Source: Eudorina sp. 2006-703-Eu-15
Taxonomy: Eukaryota; Chlorophyta; Chlorophyceae; Chlamydomonadales; Volvocaceae
Direction: 5' to 3'
NCBI GenBank assembly: GCA_003117195.1
Contig: BDSI01000045.1
Span: 152,589 to 216,588, forward strand
Length of the DNA: 64,000 nt
Shown here: piece after piece, positions 23,304-35,730 of the stretch
How the letters are laid out: the number at the start of each line of letters is the position of its first letter
Position numbering within the stretch: position 1 is the stretch's first letter
The notes under the pieces: generated by a model
Told to the model about the DNA's origin: nothing
The model's database searches: none
The model's input: only the letters and a program-made list of their open reading frames with translations
Position numbers and translations under genes: made by a program

Positions 23304-24339
23304 CTTGGGGTGGTTGTGTTGTGGTTGTTGTTGTTGTGGTGGTGGTGGTGGTGGTGGTTCTCGTTGTTTAAGAAGGACCCCGTGCTTAACGCGTGTGATC
23401 ACGCGGCTCGTATGGCCAACGGCGGTGGCGAGCGGATGGTGGGCGGTGGCGGCCCCGCGGGCGCAGTGCTTACTCCTCGCCTGCAATGGCGGGGGTGGGG
23501 GGGTGCGGAGGCTGCCCCCCTCCCCCTTTCCTTCCCCTCCCTTGGGAAGAGAGGGGAAGGTCCCCAGATCCCGCTCGTTGTCCTTTCTGCGCGGGTGGGG
23601 TCGGGTCGCGTCTCGTTCCTCGTCTCCCCTCCGCCGCCGCCCTTCGTCCGGTCGACTACGTTACGTTGCTCCACCTGTTTATTCTTTGCGTGCGAAATGC
23701 ACAGCCCAGTAACGATTGCGCGGGGGCGCCGCATGGGCGCCCTTGAGGAATACACTGTCCGTATACATTGGTACGACATCCGTACATTTTGTGGGAGGTC
23801 TCAGATCTCCTCGTCGACTTGGTCGCGCGCGAATGAGCAGCTCACATGTCGTACATCCTTGCGGGTTTTTCTTCATTGTGGTTTGAAGCTTACACACGTC
23901 CACTTGAGTTCAGGGTTGCGCGGATCCTGCACAGCCGGCCGGTGGCTGTGACTAGCCGCTGTGTAGGTTTACGGTATGCCGCCGGAGATGGTTCCCTAGG
24001 TCAGCTGTCGACATGCAACGCAACGCCAATGGGTGGACGGTGGTTTGTGGTGGTCAGCGGTGGTAAGTGGTGGTGACCGGCATGGTGGTGGGGTGGGGTG
24101 GGGGCAGAGGTGCTGGTGGGGTGGACTGAGGAGTAGTTCAGCCGCCCCAGCGGGAGCAGCAGGCGCAGTAGTCACGGGGGGGGTGCTGCCGCGTGCGGCG
24201 GGAGGGGCGGGGCGGGGCGGGGCGGGGGGGGGGTGCCGACCCCAGCCCATGTCCGCACCGCCGCAAGCGGCCCCCCCACCGCTACCGCGCCCCACTGCCG
24301 GCCCCTAGCTTCGTCTCCGTCTCCCACCCTCGTTAACAG

Positions 24340-24858
24340 CGGCCGTGTACGGGATGACGTCCGACCCCCTCCACATCACCCCCCGGGTGCGTGTCCTCCC
24401 CAAGGTCCACACCATGCAGCGACCCACTGTAACATCATCAATCCCCCGTAGCAGCAGCAGACACACATCCCCAGTTGGCCCATGCATGCACTTGTGGAGC
24501 CTGTCCGGTGCGCCATGGTGGCGCAATCAAGTTCGATTATTATGCAGTGTATGTATGGTGAGGAAGCTTCGGCTGTCGCCGGTGGCTGTCGCCGATGATG
24601 GCCCTAGCGGGGTCCATCCGCTGCAACAATCCTTAACACGGTGATGCATCCTGCCGGAGCGGATCGACTGACTGACTGGCTTTGCTGGCCGACCGACTGC
24701 CCCGGCCAGCATGCACCCTGCTGCGGTTCAGCCCTGCAGCGGTGTACGTCGCCGATGGTCGCATGGAGCACCAGGAAGGCACCGTACGGCAGCGAGCGGG
24801 TGTCTGTACGGGCACTGCACTCCCCGGGGGTTCCACCGGAATTATTGAGGGCCAGTAG
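24340..24858 (+). CDS. Possible 3' exons of an unrecognised gene
   Basis: 24340-24386 has a strong pyrimidine-rich acceptor and a GTGCGT donor and reads AVYGMTSDPLHITPR. 24740-24858 follows a CAG acceptor and reads VYVADGRMEHQEGTVRQRAG, then to a TAG. Both look protein-like, but their phases do not join directly: a phase-0 end meets a two-base start. A 10-base microexon before the GTGAGG at about 24557 would repair the phase but is speculative. No family recognised and no upstream exons found. Confidence 0.25.
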
Positions 24859-27800
24859 TGTATGCCCCTCCGTCGACGCCGTACTCTATCTGCCAAACGA
24901 AGTCAGGCACCTCATGAAAATAAAAGTTGCTGTAGACATGTGACTCCTCGGATTTCGATAGCAACCTGCCGCGTGACTAACCTCACGTTTTTTTTCAAAC
25001 GGTGCACACGTAAGCACCGCTGCTGCGACTGGGTTGGCAGGGCGCGAGATGCCGCGCCTGCTTGGCAAAAGGTATGTATGTGATATGGCTTCATCGCCCG
25101 TTGGCGCTCAAGCGGACGCATGTCTGGGGTCCCTCGGGGCTGAGCGCTGAGCGCTGAGGTCCAATCTCCACTGCCGCACTGACGGACCCGCCAGCGCCCC
25201 GGGGGCTGTCTGGTAACCGTTATAAGGTGGACCCGAGCCCCGACCGGGGGCTCCAACGGGTGCCCAGATACCGCAGCTACTAGGCACCTCATCTATCCGC
25301 TGCTGCACTGTCTGGCCGCTGCGGGTGTGGTGAGGGCTGCTGCTGCGGCGGCCGTGCCGTCCTGGGTGACGGCGGCGGCCCCCAGGCGCCAAGCCGCTGC
25401 CTGCCGGCCCTCCCGCCCACCGCGCGACGCTCCCCCAGACCCCCACAGCAGCGCACCTCGGCTATCGTATGTGGCCCCCGGGCGGTACCGCGTCGAGGGA
25501 GCGCGGGGGACCGCGAGGGAACACCCGACGCCGCGGACGACCCCACCGGTGCCCCACAGCTGCGGACGGCTCTCGGGGCTGGCTGAAGTGGCGGCTGCGG
25601 TTGCGGTTGCGGTTGCGCCGGTGGCTCGTACTACAATACCTATCGTACGCTCTGAGAGGGAAATAAGGCAAAATAAAATATCCTTTGGGGACAGCAGTTT
25701 TGCGCTCGGTGCTGCCCCACAGGGGAAGCGATGGGACCGCATTCGTCCTTTTCCGCTCACCTAGGACAACGGGCAGACGGACGCTGCTCGTCTCTTCCTC
25801 TCGCCCCCCACCCGTCCCCAGAGCCCGTCCGGTGTTCAACACCGTCCCCCGCCCTCCCACCCGAATCCGTTCTGGGCTCGTCCTTACATCGTTTGCACCC
25901 CCGGACCCCAGGCGCCTCCTTCTCTCCCCCGTCCGGACAGAGCACGCCAGGCCCTACCCGGGGGCGCGGCGGCTTTACTGGGATGTGGGTTAAACGCTGT
26001 ATGGCATGTGGCATCAAATCACCCGGGCAGCACCGCCCGACCCGGCCCGGCCCAGGACAGCCAGGCCAGGCCAGGCCACGGAAGGGTCGGCCACCCAGAA
26101 GGGGGCACCCCAGGCGCCACCCCATCCCACCGGACCCCCGGTGACCCTGGCGAGAGTGCCGGGCGGCGGCGGCCATCCCGGTAGCCACATCAGCACACGG
26201 CTCCACGGCGCCAGTGCCCTCTCCCATCAAACCCCGTTAAATCTGCCGCTGCCCGCCTCTGCCCGCCATGTACCGCTATGACGACGGGCGCCCAGGCGGC
26301 GGATCCGCACCCGCCGTAGAGAGAGCGGACCACCCAAAAGCTAAGCGCGCCAAAAGCGCGCCGGAAAGACAACGTTCATCCGGCACCGCAACGTAGCCGT
26401 TCCACCACTTGCTTGGGTCGGACATTGGGGACGTACTTTACGCATCCGGGCAACCGTTGGCCACCGCCACGCCCACTGCATGGCACGCACTGCTTGCTCC
26501 TCCTGCCCCGGCCGCACTCCGGATCGACACCCAGCCCACACGCGCTCCGGCCATCCCTCCTGCCCGGAAACACCCGCGAGCAACACGCCCGTGCGCATGC
26601 GTGCACGCGCAACCGCAACACACGGTGACTGCCCATTTGCCCAGTGTACGGGGAACTACATACGGTAAGCTGCAACGTACAAACGGCAGCAGCTCAGTAC
26701 GATTGGTCGTGCTGCAACGCATCACGCAGTGCAGGCACCCGAGTAGCTGCTGGCTTCACGCCGGTCCACCATACCACCAATTGTGAATGTCGCCGCTCCT
26801 TTCGGCGCTTCTTTCGAAGCTCCTCCTCTCCAGGATGACACTGAAAAAAATACCCGAACAGCTATTCGCGCGGGAGCCACAGCGCAAAAGCGCCCCATCC
26901 AGTCACAAATCTCGTACAGTACGGCACAACGGCAGCGTATCAGCAAGCAGTGCGGTACCGTCACAGGTACGGACCGACCGTGCCCGGAGCGGATCCTGGC
27001 ACGCACCCTACTCAAGACCCACGCCGTACTGGCGCCCAAGCGCTCCATGTTCCTTACCCCTGCCGGGCTTATGAGCCTATCAGCAACGTCGTCAGCCAAG
27101 CCAAGCCTCGCGGCTCAAGTGGGAGGGTGGCCGGATGCGGCCGGCGGCTGCACCCGTCCGTGGAGCATCCCCCTCCTGGACCTCACGGCCAGGCAAACCG
27201 CCACCCCGCCGGGTGGTCACATCACATCACATCACGTCCATCCATCCATTCAATACATCCTCAACATCAAATATTTCGCGCTGCGCGGATCGTACTTCTC
27301 TTCGGTTTGGACTTTTAAGAGCTCGTGGCCCCGGTCCTCTCAGTGCGGCACAGCGCTTCGGTTCCCTGCCCCGGGGGGGCGGACATTGAGGAACTGAGCG
27401 CACCGGCGGCGCAGCGTGGTAAAAGAAATGCCGTTCATCGAGCCGTACAAATTCGTACCGGGTCCAACCTCAGCGCGCCTGGCTGACCGCCAGTGGCCAC
27501 TTGCCCGCGCATGCCGTACTCTTGTACGGGGTACGTAGCGACGTGCACGTGGCAACCCATGGCCGACCATGTACGACAACCAGGTCGGAGCCGGAAGGTG
27601 GAGCAGCCCCCCACTCCCCCCGGCGAGGAAGGAGGAGGGAGGGCGCTTGGGGTCTAACAACAGCGACACGTGTGCGTGTACGGCGTACGACAAGGGGTTG
27701 TGACCGAAATGCGGCAAAGGGACGGCGTCCACGGTGTGAGGTTCGACGGACTCTTCCAGGGGAGCGCGATGGCGCCTCACCCCCCTACCCCGGAGGTACG

Positions 27801-29911
27801 GACACGGCGGGCCCCCGGAACAAAACACACACACGCACACGCACACGCATCCACGCAGAGATACAGTAGACAGTAGTAGTTAGTAGTAGCAGAAGAAAAA
27901 AGGTCCTGGTCGTACAATGTACGGCAGGCAACCCGTGTCACATAGCCTTTGGCGCCGCGGCGCGCGCCCCCCCGCACATCAACACATGATGATTGATCAT
28001 TGTCCTTCCCATAGTTGATGTGATGCGATGTGATGTGGCAACATCTGACTCTCACAGCACAAGATAAGCAGCGACAGCATCTCTTCAGCAACGATGCGGT
28101 CTCACAAACACACACATCAGCAGCCCTTGGCCAGTGCCAGGCCCGGTCAGATATGCAACACACACACACACGCACACACACAGACACACACACACACTTG
28201 GGCGGGTGTGTCGTTCGGACCGAAAGGTTTAGTCGGGTGGTCGGTGTGTTGGGTGATTGTATGGTAGGGTGTGCACGCAGGCATGGCCCCGCACACCCAA
28301 TCGCACACGGTCGTCCTTCCCTTCCAGGTGACACAGCAAGGGAGCGGAGCGGAGAGGTCCAACAACACTGTTGTAAAGTGGACGCCGGAGGCCGGACGGC
28401 CCGGGACCCCGCCCACCTACCCCGGGTCCCGGGCGCGGCTGTGCGCGCGTCGAGACCGGCCCCCCCAACCACGAGCACACGAGCACACGAGCACAGGCAT
28501 ATCCTCCGGGTCATAATGCTTTACTTGAACTCTCCATTACCATTCCATGATCGTACCGTACTACCTTATATATACCATTACCGTATCATATTTTACCAAA
28601 CCGTACCAAAACCACACCACCACCGGCAAAAAGAGATGATGACGCGCGCCACAAGCGGCGTGCGGCGTGCCATCCAGCAGGCGGCGTCGTCGCGCTGGTG
28701 TGCCAGAGACCCAGAGTAGCAGCCGTCCAATTGTCGTACGCACCTTTACGGAGCCGCCCCCATCACGTGTGACGTGCGATTGCGCTCAGCACACGTGTGG
28801 CACACACCCACACGTGCAGTACAAGATCTGGCATGTGCGGTATCCTCCGGAGAAACCATCGCGGTTCCCCCGCCGCCACCCCGCAGCACTGCACCGACAG
28901 CACCGTCCTTCCCCCTCCATCACCCCGAAGCAGCCGCCTTCCCTCCTTCCCGCGCACCGATGCATTCCCACGTCGCCCGGTTGGGGCCCCGATCACGTGC
29001 GCGCCATGGATTCGGCCATGCCGTACACAGCAGTACGATGTGAACATAAACACACACACACCGTTTTCTTGTTCACACCGTACATCGTCAATCGTCCGTC
29101 TAGGTTCGCTCCAACGACGCCGTCCACTTGAAGCTGCAACAGCAGTGGGAAGCCGCCGGCGCCGACCGGCGCAGCATCCCCAGGGCGACCAGTCCAAGGT
29201 GCGGGCGGGCAGGCACGTTTGGTGCACGGGTCGGCCGCGGAATGGGCAGCCCCGCCATCAACGGCCCGTTGCTCGTCCACGGACATGTGACACGTGGCAG
29301 CTCCCGAAAGCCGCAGGAGAGCTTTCCCGGCTTATGCAATGAATACCCAGAGGAAAGGAAACGAGAAGTAAAATAAATTCCCGGCCGGCGCCAAGTCGTG
29401 CTGGGGACAAGCCTGCCAACGTTGGGTACCGGACGGAGGGAGGTGAGGAGGTGACGGGCCAGCCCGGAAAACCCGACACGTGCTCCTCCTGCTTTTTGCC
29501 AACGACGGACTGCCCACCCACGAAGCACCCATCTTCACCCCCCTACTCAGCACGTACATACAGTACAATGGTTGAACAAGTGTGTTGGCGACGGGTTTTG
29601 AGTTGGGCGGGATTGGCCCCCGCGCAGGTTCGGGCGCCCAACACACGGGGTGTGTCTGGGCTGTTCCTTCTTAACCCCCAAACACACAGGCACACCGCCG
29701 TCTGCGTCGCCGCCCATGCGGCAGCTTGAGTGGTGGTTGCCCCCTGGAGCCACCGACCCGTGGGCCCGCCGCCCGCACCACCTTGCGGTGCAGCCCATCA
29801 GCATCAACGGAAACAGCGACAGAGGACCCGCAGCGATGGATCCAGCAGTAGTGACGCCCACCAGCCCGCCGCCCCGCAGTAGCAGCAGCACCACCACCAC
29901 CACTACCACAC

Positions 29912-29996
29912 GACCACCACCACCACCACCACCACCACCACCACCACCACCACCACCACCACCACCACCACCACCACCACCACCACCACCACCACC
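29912..29996. repeat. (CCA)n trinucleotide array
   Basis: Nearly perfect CCA repeat of about 28 units, flanked by degenerate CCA/CAG units. It produces poly-Pro, poly-His and poly-Val frames only. Confidence 0.95.
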
Positions 29997-30726
29997 AGCA
30001 TCAACATAAGCAGCACCAGACGCAACGGCTGTACCCAAGGTGGCTGCCCCCGCTCCACCAATGGCCCCCAACCATGAACGCCGCGACCAGGAAACTGCCG
30101 CGCCGTACTGCCGACTGCCGTACACATTCTCGTACGATCAACGGCAACTAAGCTTGCTCGCGACCTTCCGACAGGCGAGTGCGCTGCCGGCGAGTTCCCC
30201 CCCCCCTGTGCCACGTATCGGTTCCCCAATCCATACCCCCCGGGGACGGCATCTAGATGTCCGGGTACCCGGACGGGTTTCCGGTGGTACGGCAACAGCG
30301 ACCCCACACCCGCATCCCCTCCCTGGAGCATCCCCTCTCGCCATGACGATAAAACGGCTCCTCGATGCCGATGAGGATTTCTATCCCCAATCCCACACAA
30401 CAGCCACCCATCAATACCCCACCAATACCCCACCAATACCCCATCAATACCCAACCCCACCTGGCCCTGCACCCCGCCCCGCCCCGCCCCCTCGCGTCGA
30501 GAGGGCACGGGGTGACCCGGGCGGCCGCCGAACCGAACACTGCCGACGGCGACATGCCTCGTCCCCCAAACGCCAGGGACCTGGGAACCCCTCGCCGCCG
30601 GCCCCCCCCCCTCCCGCGGCAGCTCATTCTGATCCTTCTGATCCTGCTCTCACTCATCAGGATCCTCGCCCTCATCATCGCCCTCATCATCGCCGATCGT
30701 ACTCCTCATCGTCGTCAATGTACTGC

Positions 30727-32318
30727 TCACGCCGCCGTCGTGGAAGCTGCGCTCGCCTCCCCGGGTGGCCCCTCCGCCGCCGCCATGCCGGTGTTCAGCA
30801 GCCGGCTGAAGAAGTTGCCCACACTGGCGTGGGACCGCACCCCGCGCCCGGAACGACTGCTCCAACCATCGAGCGGGCTCCCGGAGGACACCGCACGAGC
30901 GACCGCCGCCGGCCCCGCCGCCGCCGCCGCTGGCGTCCCCGCAGGCGCCCCCACCGGCGCCCCCAGGCTGCTGGCCCCCGGCCCCGCCGCACCCCCGGCC
31001 CCTTCAAAAATCAGCTTTCGCGAGGCGGCGCGGACGGGCGTGCCCCCGCCGGACGGCGACCCGGGCGGCGGGACAGGCCCAGCGGCGGCGGCGGCGGCCC
31101 CGCCCATGCCCCCCTGCACGTGGGCGTACTGCACGGCCGAGATGGGTCGGGGCGGCGGCCTCGGGGAGGAGGGCGCGGTGGACGGCGAGCTCCCCGCGGG
31201 ACCCCCCTGGCTGTGGCTGGAGAAGGGGCTTGCGGTGTAGCGTTCGCCCTCAGCGGTGGGGCTGCGAGTGATCCGGTGGTACAGGCTGAGCCCCCCGGGG
31301 CCACTGCCGCCGCCGCCGCTACCGCCACCGCCGCCGGTGCCCCCGCTGGCAGCGGCGGCGGCGCCGGAGGGACCGACGGAGGATGCTGATCCCGGGCTGA
31401 GCGGACCGCCTCCGCCGCTTCCGCCGCCTCCGCCGCTTCCGCTGCCGCTGCTGCGGTGCACGCCAGGGAATGGGCGCGAGATCAGCGGCGAAGCCGGCCC
31501 CGGAGATGCCGCGGAGGTCATCGTCTGGATGTGCAGGTTGAGCTGCGGGACTGAGGAGGATGGCAGGTGCGGGGGATGCTTGGGATCGGCCTCGCCGCTT
31601 CCGGTCCCGCCGCCGCCGCCGCCGCTGTCGTCCAGCAGGTGGGATGTCGTGGCGCTGCGGCCGCGGGCGGCGAAGAGCTCCCGGGCGGAGGGCTCCGGGC
31701 GCCCACTGCCGCTGAAGCTAACGCGCACGGCGCCGCTTACAGTGCCGCCGCCGATGCTACTGCCGCTGATGCTGCCGCCGCCGCCGCCCCCGCCGCCGAT
31801 GCTGCCGCCGATACTGGCGCCGCCGCCGCCAGGGCCGGCGCCGGCGTGGCTGAAACGCGCGGTAGCGGTGCCGCTTCCCGCGCGCTTGGGCAAGGAGGAG
31901 GCGGCGCCAGACAGACCGCCGGGGAGGTCTTTTGGGGCGCCGGGCGGCGCCGCCGCCGCCTTGAGGCGACGGAGGTCGCGCAAGAGCAGGTCGACGCGAC
32001 CCGTGGGACTCTCGGCCATCATCGAATGCGAGTGCGAGTAGCCGCCGCCGAAGTGGATGCTGTTCCGCCGCGTGAAGGGACTGCTGTAAGAGGCGCTGAA
32101 GGGCGACGTCGCAGCGCCGGGGCTGCTGTCGTACACGTCGGCGTCGCTGCCAACGGCGGCGGAGGCGGCGCTCCTGTACAGCAGGCTGGCGAAGGCGTTG
32201 GCGGGGGTGGAGAGGCTGTCGCCGCCACCGCCGCCACCGCCGCTGTCGATATTCGCGTCTTCGACGTCCCGTGGTTCGCTTCGGTCGATGTTCTCGGCGT
32301 CGGCGTCGCCCTCCCCGC

Positions 32319-32349
<31 letters not shown>

Positions 32350-33430
32350 GCCACTACTGCCGCCGCCGACCCCGACTTGGAACCCGTCGGTGACGCTCCA
32401 GTACGCTCGTACATCCAACGGCGGCGGGGCCCCCCTCGAGTGCGTGGGGCCATTGGGGAGGCTGCTGAACGAATGGGAGGTCGACCGCCGGCTGCCTGAC
32501 CCTGACCCTGACCCTGACCCGTGGGCACCGACGCTGCCTGCCTTGGGCGCGGCGCCGTCTGGCCGCTCTTCCCGGTCTTGCGGCGGCGCGTCGGGCTCAG
32601 GGTCAGGCCCCGGCACTGCCGAGGAGGTGTGGCCTGAGGGCGCTCCAGCGGCGGCGGCGGCTGCCGCCGTGTTTTTGTCGCTTTCATCGGCTGCGGTGAC
32701 GCCCGAGAAGACCGTTTCCCTGGCGGCTCGAAGCGCCGCCGCGTCGGCCGCCTCGTTGCGGAGCAGGGCGCGGCTGGAGGAGTTGCGGAAGGGGTTGCGG
32801 CGGCTGCTGAGGGAGCGCGAGAGCGTGCGGGTCAGCTGCACGGGCTCCTGCATTTCGGGAAGAGGTTCCTGCCGTACGACTTTTTCGGCGAGGAGGCGCT
32901 GCATGGACTCGACGCTGGCGGCGTACTCGCCGTCGCCGAACTGGAACCGCGACAAGCCCACGTGCCGGCTGCTGGGGCGCAGTCCGCCGGTGACCACGTT
33001 AGCTTTGAAAATGGTATGATTTTTACGGGCCTCGCTGAGGACCTCATCTGGGCTTTTGAGCGGCTCGCGGCGGTACAAGATGAATTCCTGTCGTTGAAAC
33101 GGACGGACGGACGTAAGCGGCAAGCCGGAGCCCGGCATTCGGGGCTGTTTCAAACAGTCGCTCATGGAATGATAGCATCTTGGGTTGCTCGTGGTGCGCA
33201 TGTATAATCATGTTGGGAGAGTGCAGTGCGGAACACTTGGGCATGCGAAAACCACGCAGCGCGAGCAGCTCGTGCGCCGCGTCCACAGCATGCGTAAGGT
33301 ATATGGGGCAACGTTTCATATTAATTAAGTGTGTGCAGAGATGCCAGGCGCCAAGGTTACGCCCCATCACCCGGTGACAACTCACCTGCGCGTCCCCCAC
33401 CACTTTCACTGAAGGCGACCAGGACGACAT
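30727..33430 (-). CDS. Unrecognised low-complexity protein, two exons
   Basis: Proposed exon 1 is 33430-33386 (ATG; MSSWSPSVKVVGDAQ) with a GTGAGT donor. Exon 2 is 33087-30727 (TGA), starting EFILYRREPLKSPDE. Both sides are phase 0 and give 801 residues. An alternative start inside exon 2's upstream frame is the ATG at 33165. The first ~130 residues are ordinary, with a basic/Ser stretch (TRTLSRSLSSRRNPFRN) and a run reading HTIFKANVVTGG. The rest is dominated by Gly, Ser, Ala and Pro runs with short conserved-looking islands such as RVDLLLRDLRRLKAA and SRKLIFEG. No catalytic motif, signal peptide or membrane segment is seen. The Arg/Ser islands could be phosphorylation or docking sites (inference). 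Codon use and lack of stops over 2.3 kb on this strand support it over the shorter antisense frames. Confidence 0.65.
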
Positions 33431-35723
33431 TCAATGAACGTGTCTAGATAGTCTGATAACATAAATAACTTTCGTGGAACCCGCAAGTTTGGGTAGTGGC
33501 CGTCGCGGATTTAATAAGCACCTTCACAGCTGCGGCCATATTCAAGGAATAAACTTGCTTACGATTCATTGAATGACACCAAGTAAGCGTCTGTGTGATG
33601 ATACCTGTTCAACGCGTACGATCCTACGGCGAAGGCAGGAAAGTTCGTAGCATGCGTAATATTCTGTTCCCTTCATCTGTGATATGGACATGTTACGTTT
33701 TGTGGTCCTAGCTTATACTTTACCTTACTCAATTACAGCATTTCCTGAAAACTCAGACTTCACGGCGGCCAGTTTGGAGTTGATGGCAGATGAGCCATGT
33801 TTCTGTTATTTTCATGTCGGTCTTCAACAAAGAAAATGCACATGATTCTTGCATTGGTATTGTCTGCATCTCTGGGATATTGCACGGCATCATGAAAAGA
33901 TGTAAATGTTTTGTTGCCCATGTCTTGCACAATTGGTGCAACTTTGACGCGCAAAAGGCCCTGACTTCTTACGCCCGGTTCGCCAGTAGCTGTCGATTTT
34001 TCGGTAAATCCGTACGGTATTGCATTATTCATGAAGTATTAGAAGATCGCATGCGGAATCGAGGCTTGTAGAACTGAGTCGTCAGGGTTCGTCGTTCTGA
34101 AGCTGTGTGGGTGTCTCAACGGACTGCTGCATCTGCTGGGCTGGTTTATGGGACTTCGTTTCACGGTTTGTTTCCCTGGGGGACGGGGAGCCCCGCGTGC
34201 AGTGATGTTGCATTGACACGAAATCATGAGCCCATTGCAAACCATAATGGCCTGCCTCCCTGGGTACAGTATACCCCACGGGCTAGCCCCGCGCTCCCGG
34301 AAGTCTCCCCTTAAATGCCTGACTAGGTACTGAGAGGCGCCGGCAGTCCTATCATGCATGGAGTGGCTCATTAGTACCGCGCAATCCACATCCTGCGTCC
34401 GCACTAGAGCGGGTTATGCACACACACCTGTGTACTGCGGGTGGGTAACAACGAGAGGATCGCACGCACGCACAGCATCGTGGTGTGAGCCTTTGTAGCC
34501 AAGGCAGCCGACCCGCACCAGCTGGTAGTCTTCCGCGACGCCGCGACACCAACAGCGCGCCAAATCAACAGCGTTCTTCCGGCACCGCGGCCTGTTATTA
34601 CCGGGCAATGGGTAATATATACGCATACGGGCAACGTTTTGGGCGCTACTCGGCCCCTCGCATGTCACGCACACCTGTTTCTGCCTGCCTAAGAACACAC
34701 TAACACACACTGCTGCAACTGTCGGGCACTGCTGTGCCCCTTGCCTGTCACGTACTCCTGCGCTGCCTGCCTACAAAGTACGAACACACATTGCTGCCCG
34801 ACCGTCCTCGTCAACCCAATGTCCACAGTAGTTGGTTAAATCTGATCGAAGGGGCTGTAGGGAAGGCTTTTGTCCCGACCCGAATCTGGTTAGGGAGGCT
34901 TTGGGGGAACGTTTCTGCTTCGGACCGGTGGCGGGAAAGCGGCACCCGCAGGGGCTGCCCACGTCCAGTCGTGAAGCTGTTTGCGACGAACAGTCGAACG
35001 AACATGTTGGCCCAGAGGCCCTGTGTCACCGCCAACGAGATGTGGCCCTGCTTCCCCTTGCTAGCATGACGGCCATACCTGCAGCAATCCTAGGATGTTC
35101 ACCGTTGGAGGGGACGGCGGTAGGGAGCAACGATTTCGTGTGTACGGTACTACGCGACAGCGTTCCTGTACAGATCCCCGACGGAAGTCGGGTATGAGAT
35201 AGCAGCTAGTTGCTGAGATGTGGTGTTGAGGGCTAGTTGATGGGCCGAGATACGCACGCTTGATTGGCGGCGATGCCGAACCCTCAAACTCGAAGGATGG
35301 TCAGGTGAACGGATATGGCGGAGATCGTGAAACGGTTACGATGGTAACTGGTGCGGGAAGATCGTGATGAGCGGCCTTTGACGGATGTCCGTTGCGGGGC
35401 CACATGTGACTGGCCGGACGGTCAGTACAACATGTAACATTCCAGGATTCCAGGATTCCAGCGGCGGTTGCTTGCACGATCCAACACATCGGCCACGACG
35501 ACAACATCTTTCCCCAAAGGATTGTCTCTGGCTTTTTCCTTGACCATGAAGCGAACCATTAGGCCTTTTCGTACCTTTCGACGCCGTCGGCCCCACGGCA
35601 CAGCATGTGCCGCAAATGACATATGAACATCTGCCTATCATGGACTGCTCCTCATGCTTTGTGCATAATGACAAGTCTGCACCGGACCGTCAGAGCTCGG
35701 CAATGTTGCCGATCGACACTCAA
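33431..35723. other. Intergenic region, lower GC, no gene seen
   Basis: About 2.3 kb between the start of the minus-strand gene and the retrotransposon array. It is clearly less GC-rich than the genes. Near 34655-34810 there are two diverged direct repeats of about 70 bases sharing GCCTGCCTA and ACACACACTGCTGC-like motifs. Near 35445 a short GGATTCCA repeat occurs. Frames are short and not protein-like. It should contain the promoter of the 33430 gene. Confidence 0.5.
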
Positions 35724-35730
35724 GCGTATA

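Larger units (their letters stand above)
22633..30726. other. Gene-poor region, no confident gene
   Basis: About 8 kb between the MFS stop and the 3' end of the minus-strand gene. It has many GTACGG/CCGTAC motifs, CA-rich tracts (27830-27860, 28160-28200), a (CCA)n array at 29912-29996 and imperfect G/C runs. Open frames do not look protein-like except for short stretches with splice signals: 24340-24386 and 24740-24858 (separate entry), and an ATG frame from 26268 of about 42 codons whose reality I cannot judge. It likely includes the 3' UTRs of both flanking genes. Confidence 0.5.

Noticed and set aside
29903..30508. Poly-Val or poly-Pro proteins near the CCA array
   Set aside because: Trinucleotide repeat translation only.
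30365..32499. Long plus-strand open frames of about 290, 261 and 310 codons opposite the minus-strand gene
   Set aside because: They are antisense shadows of Gly/Ser/Ala codon runs. They read as Pro- or Ala-repeats and lack splice or start context.
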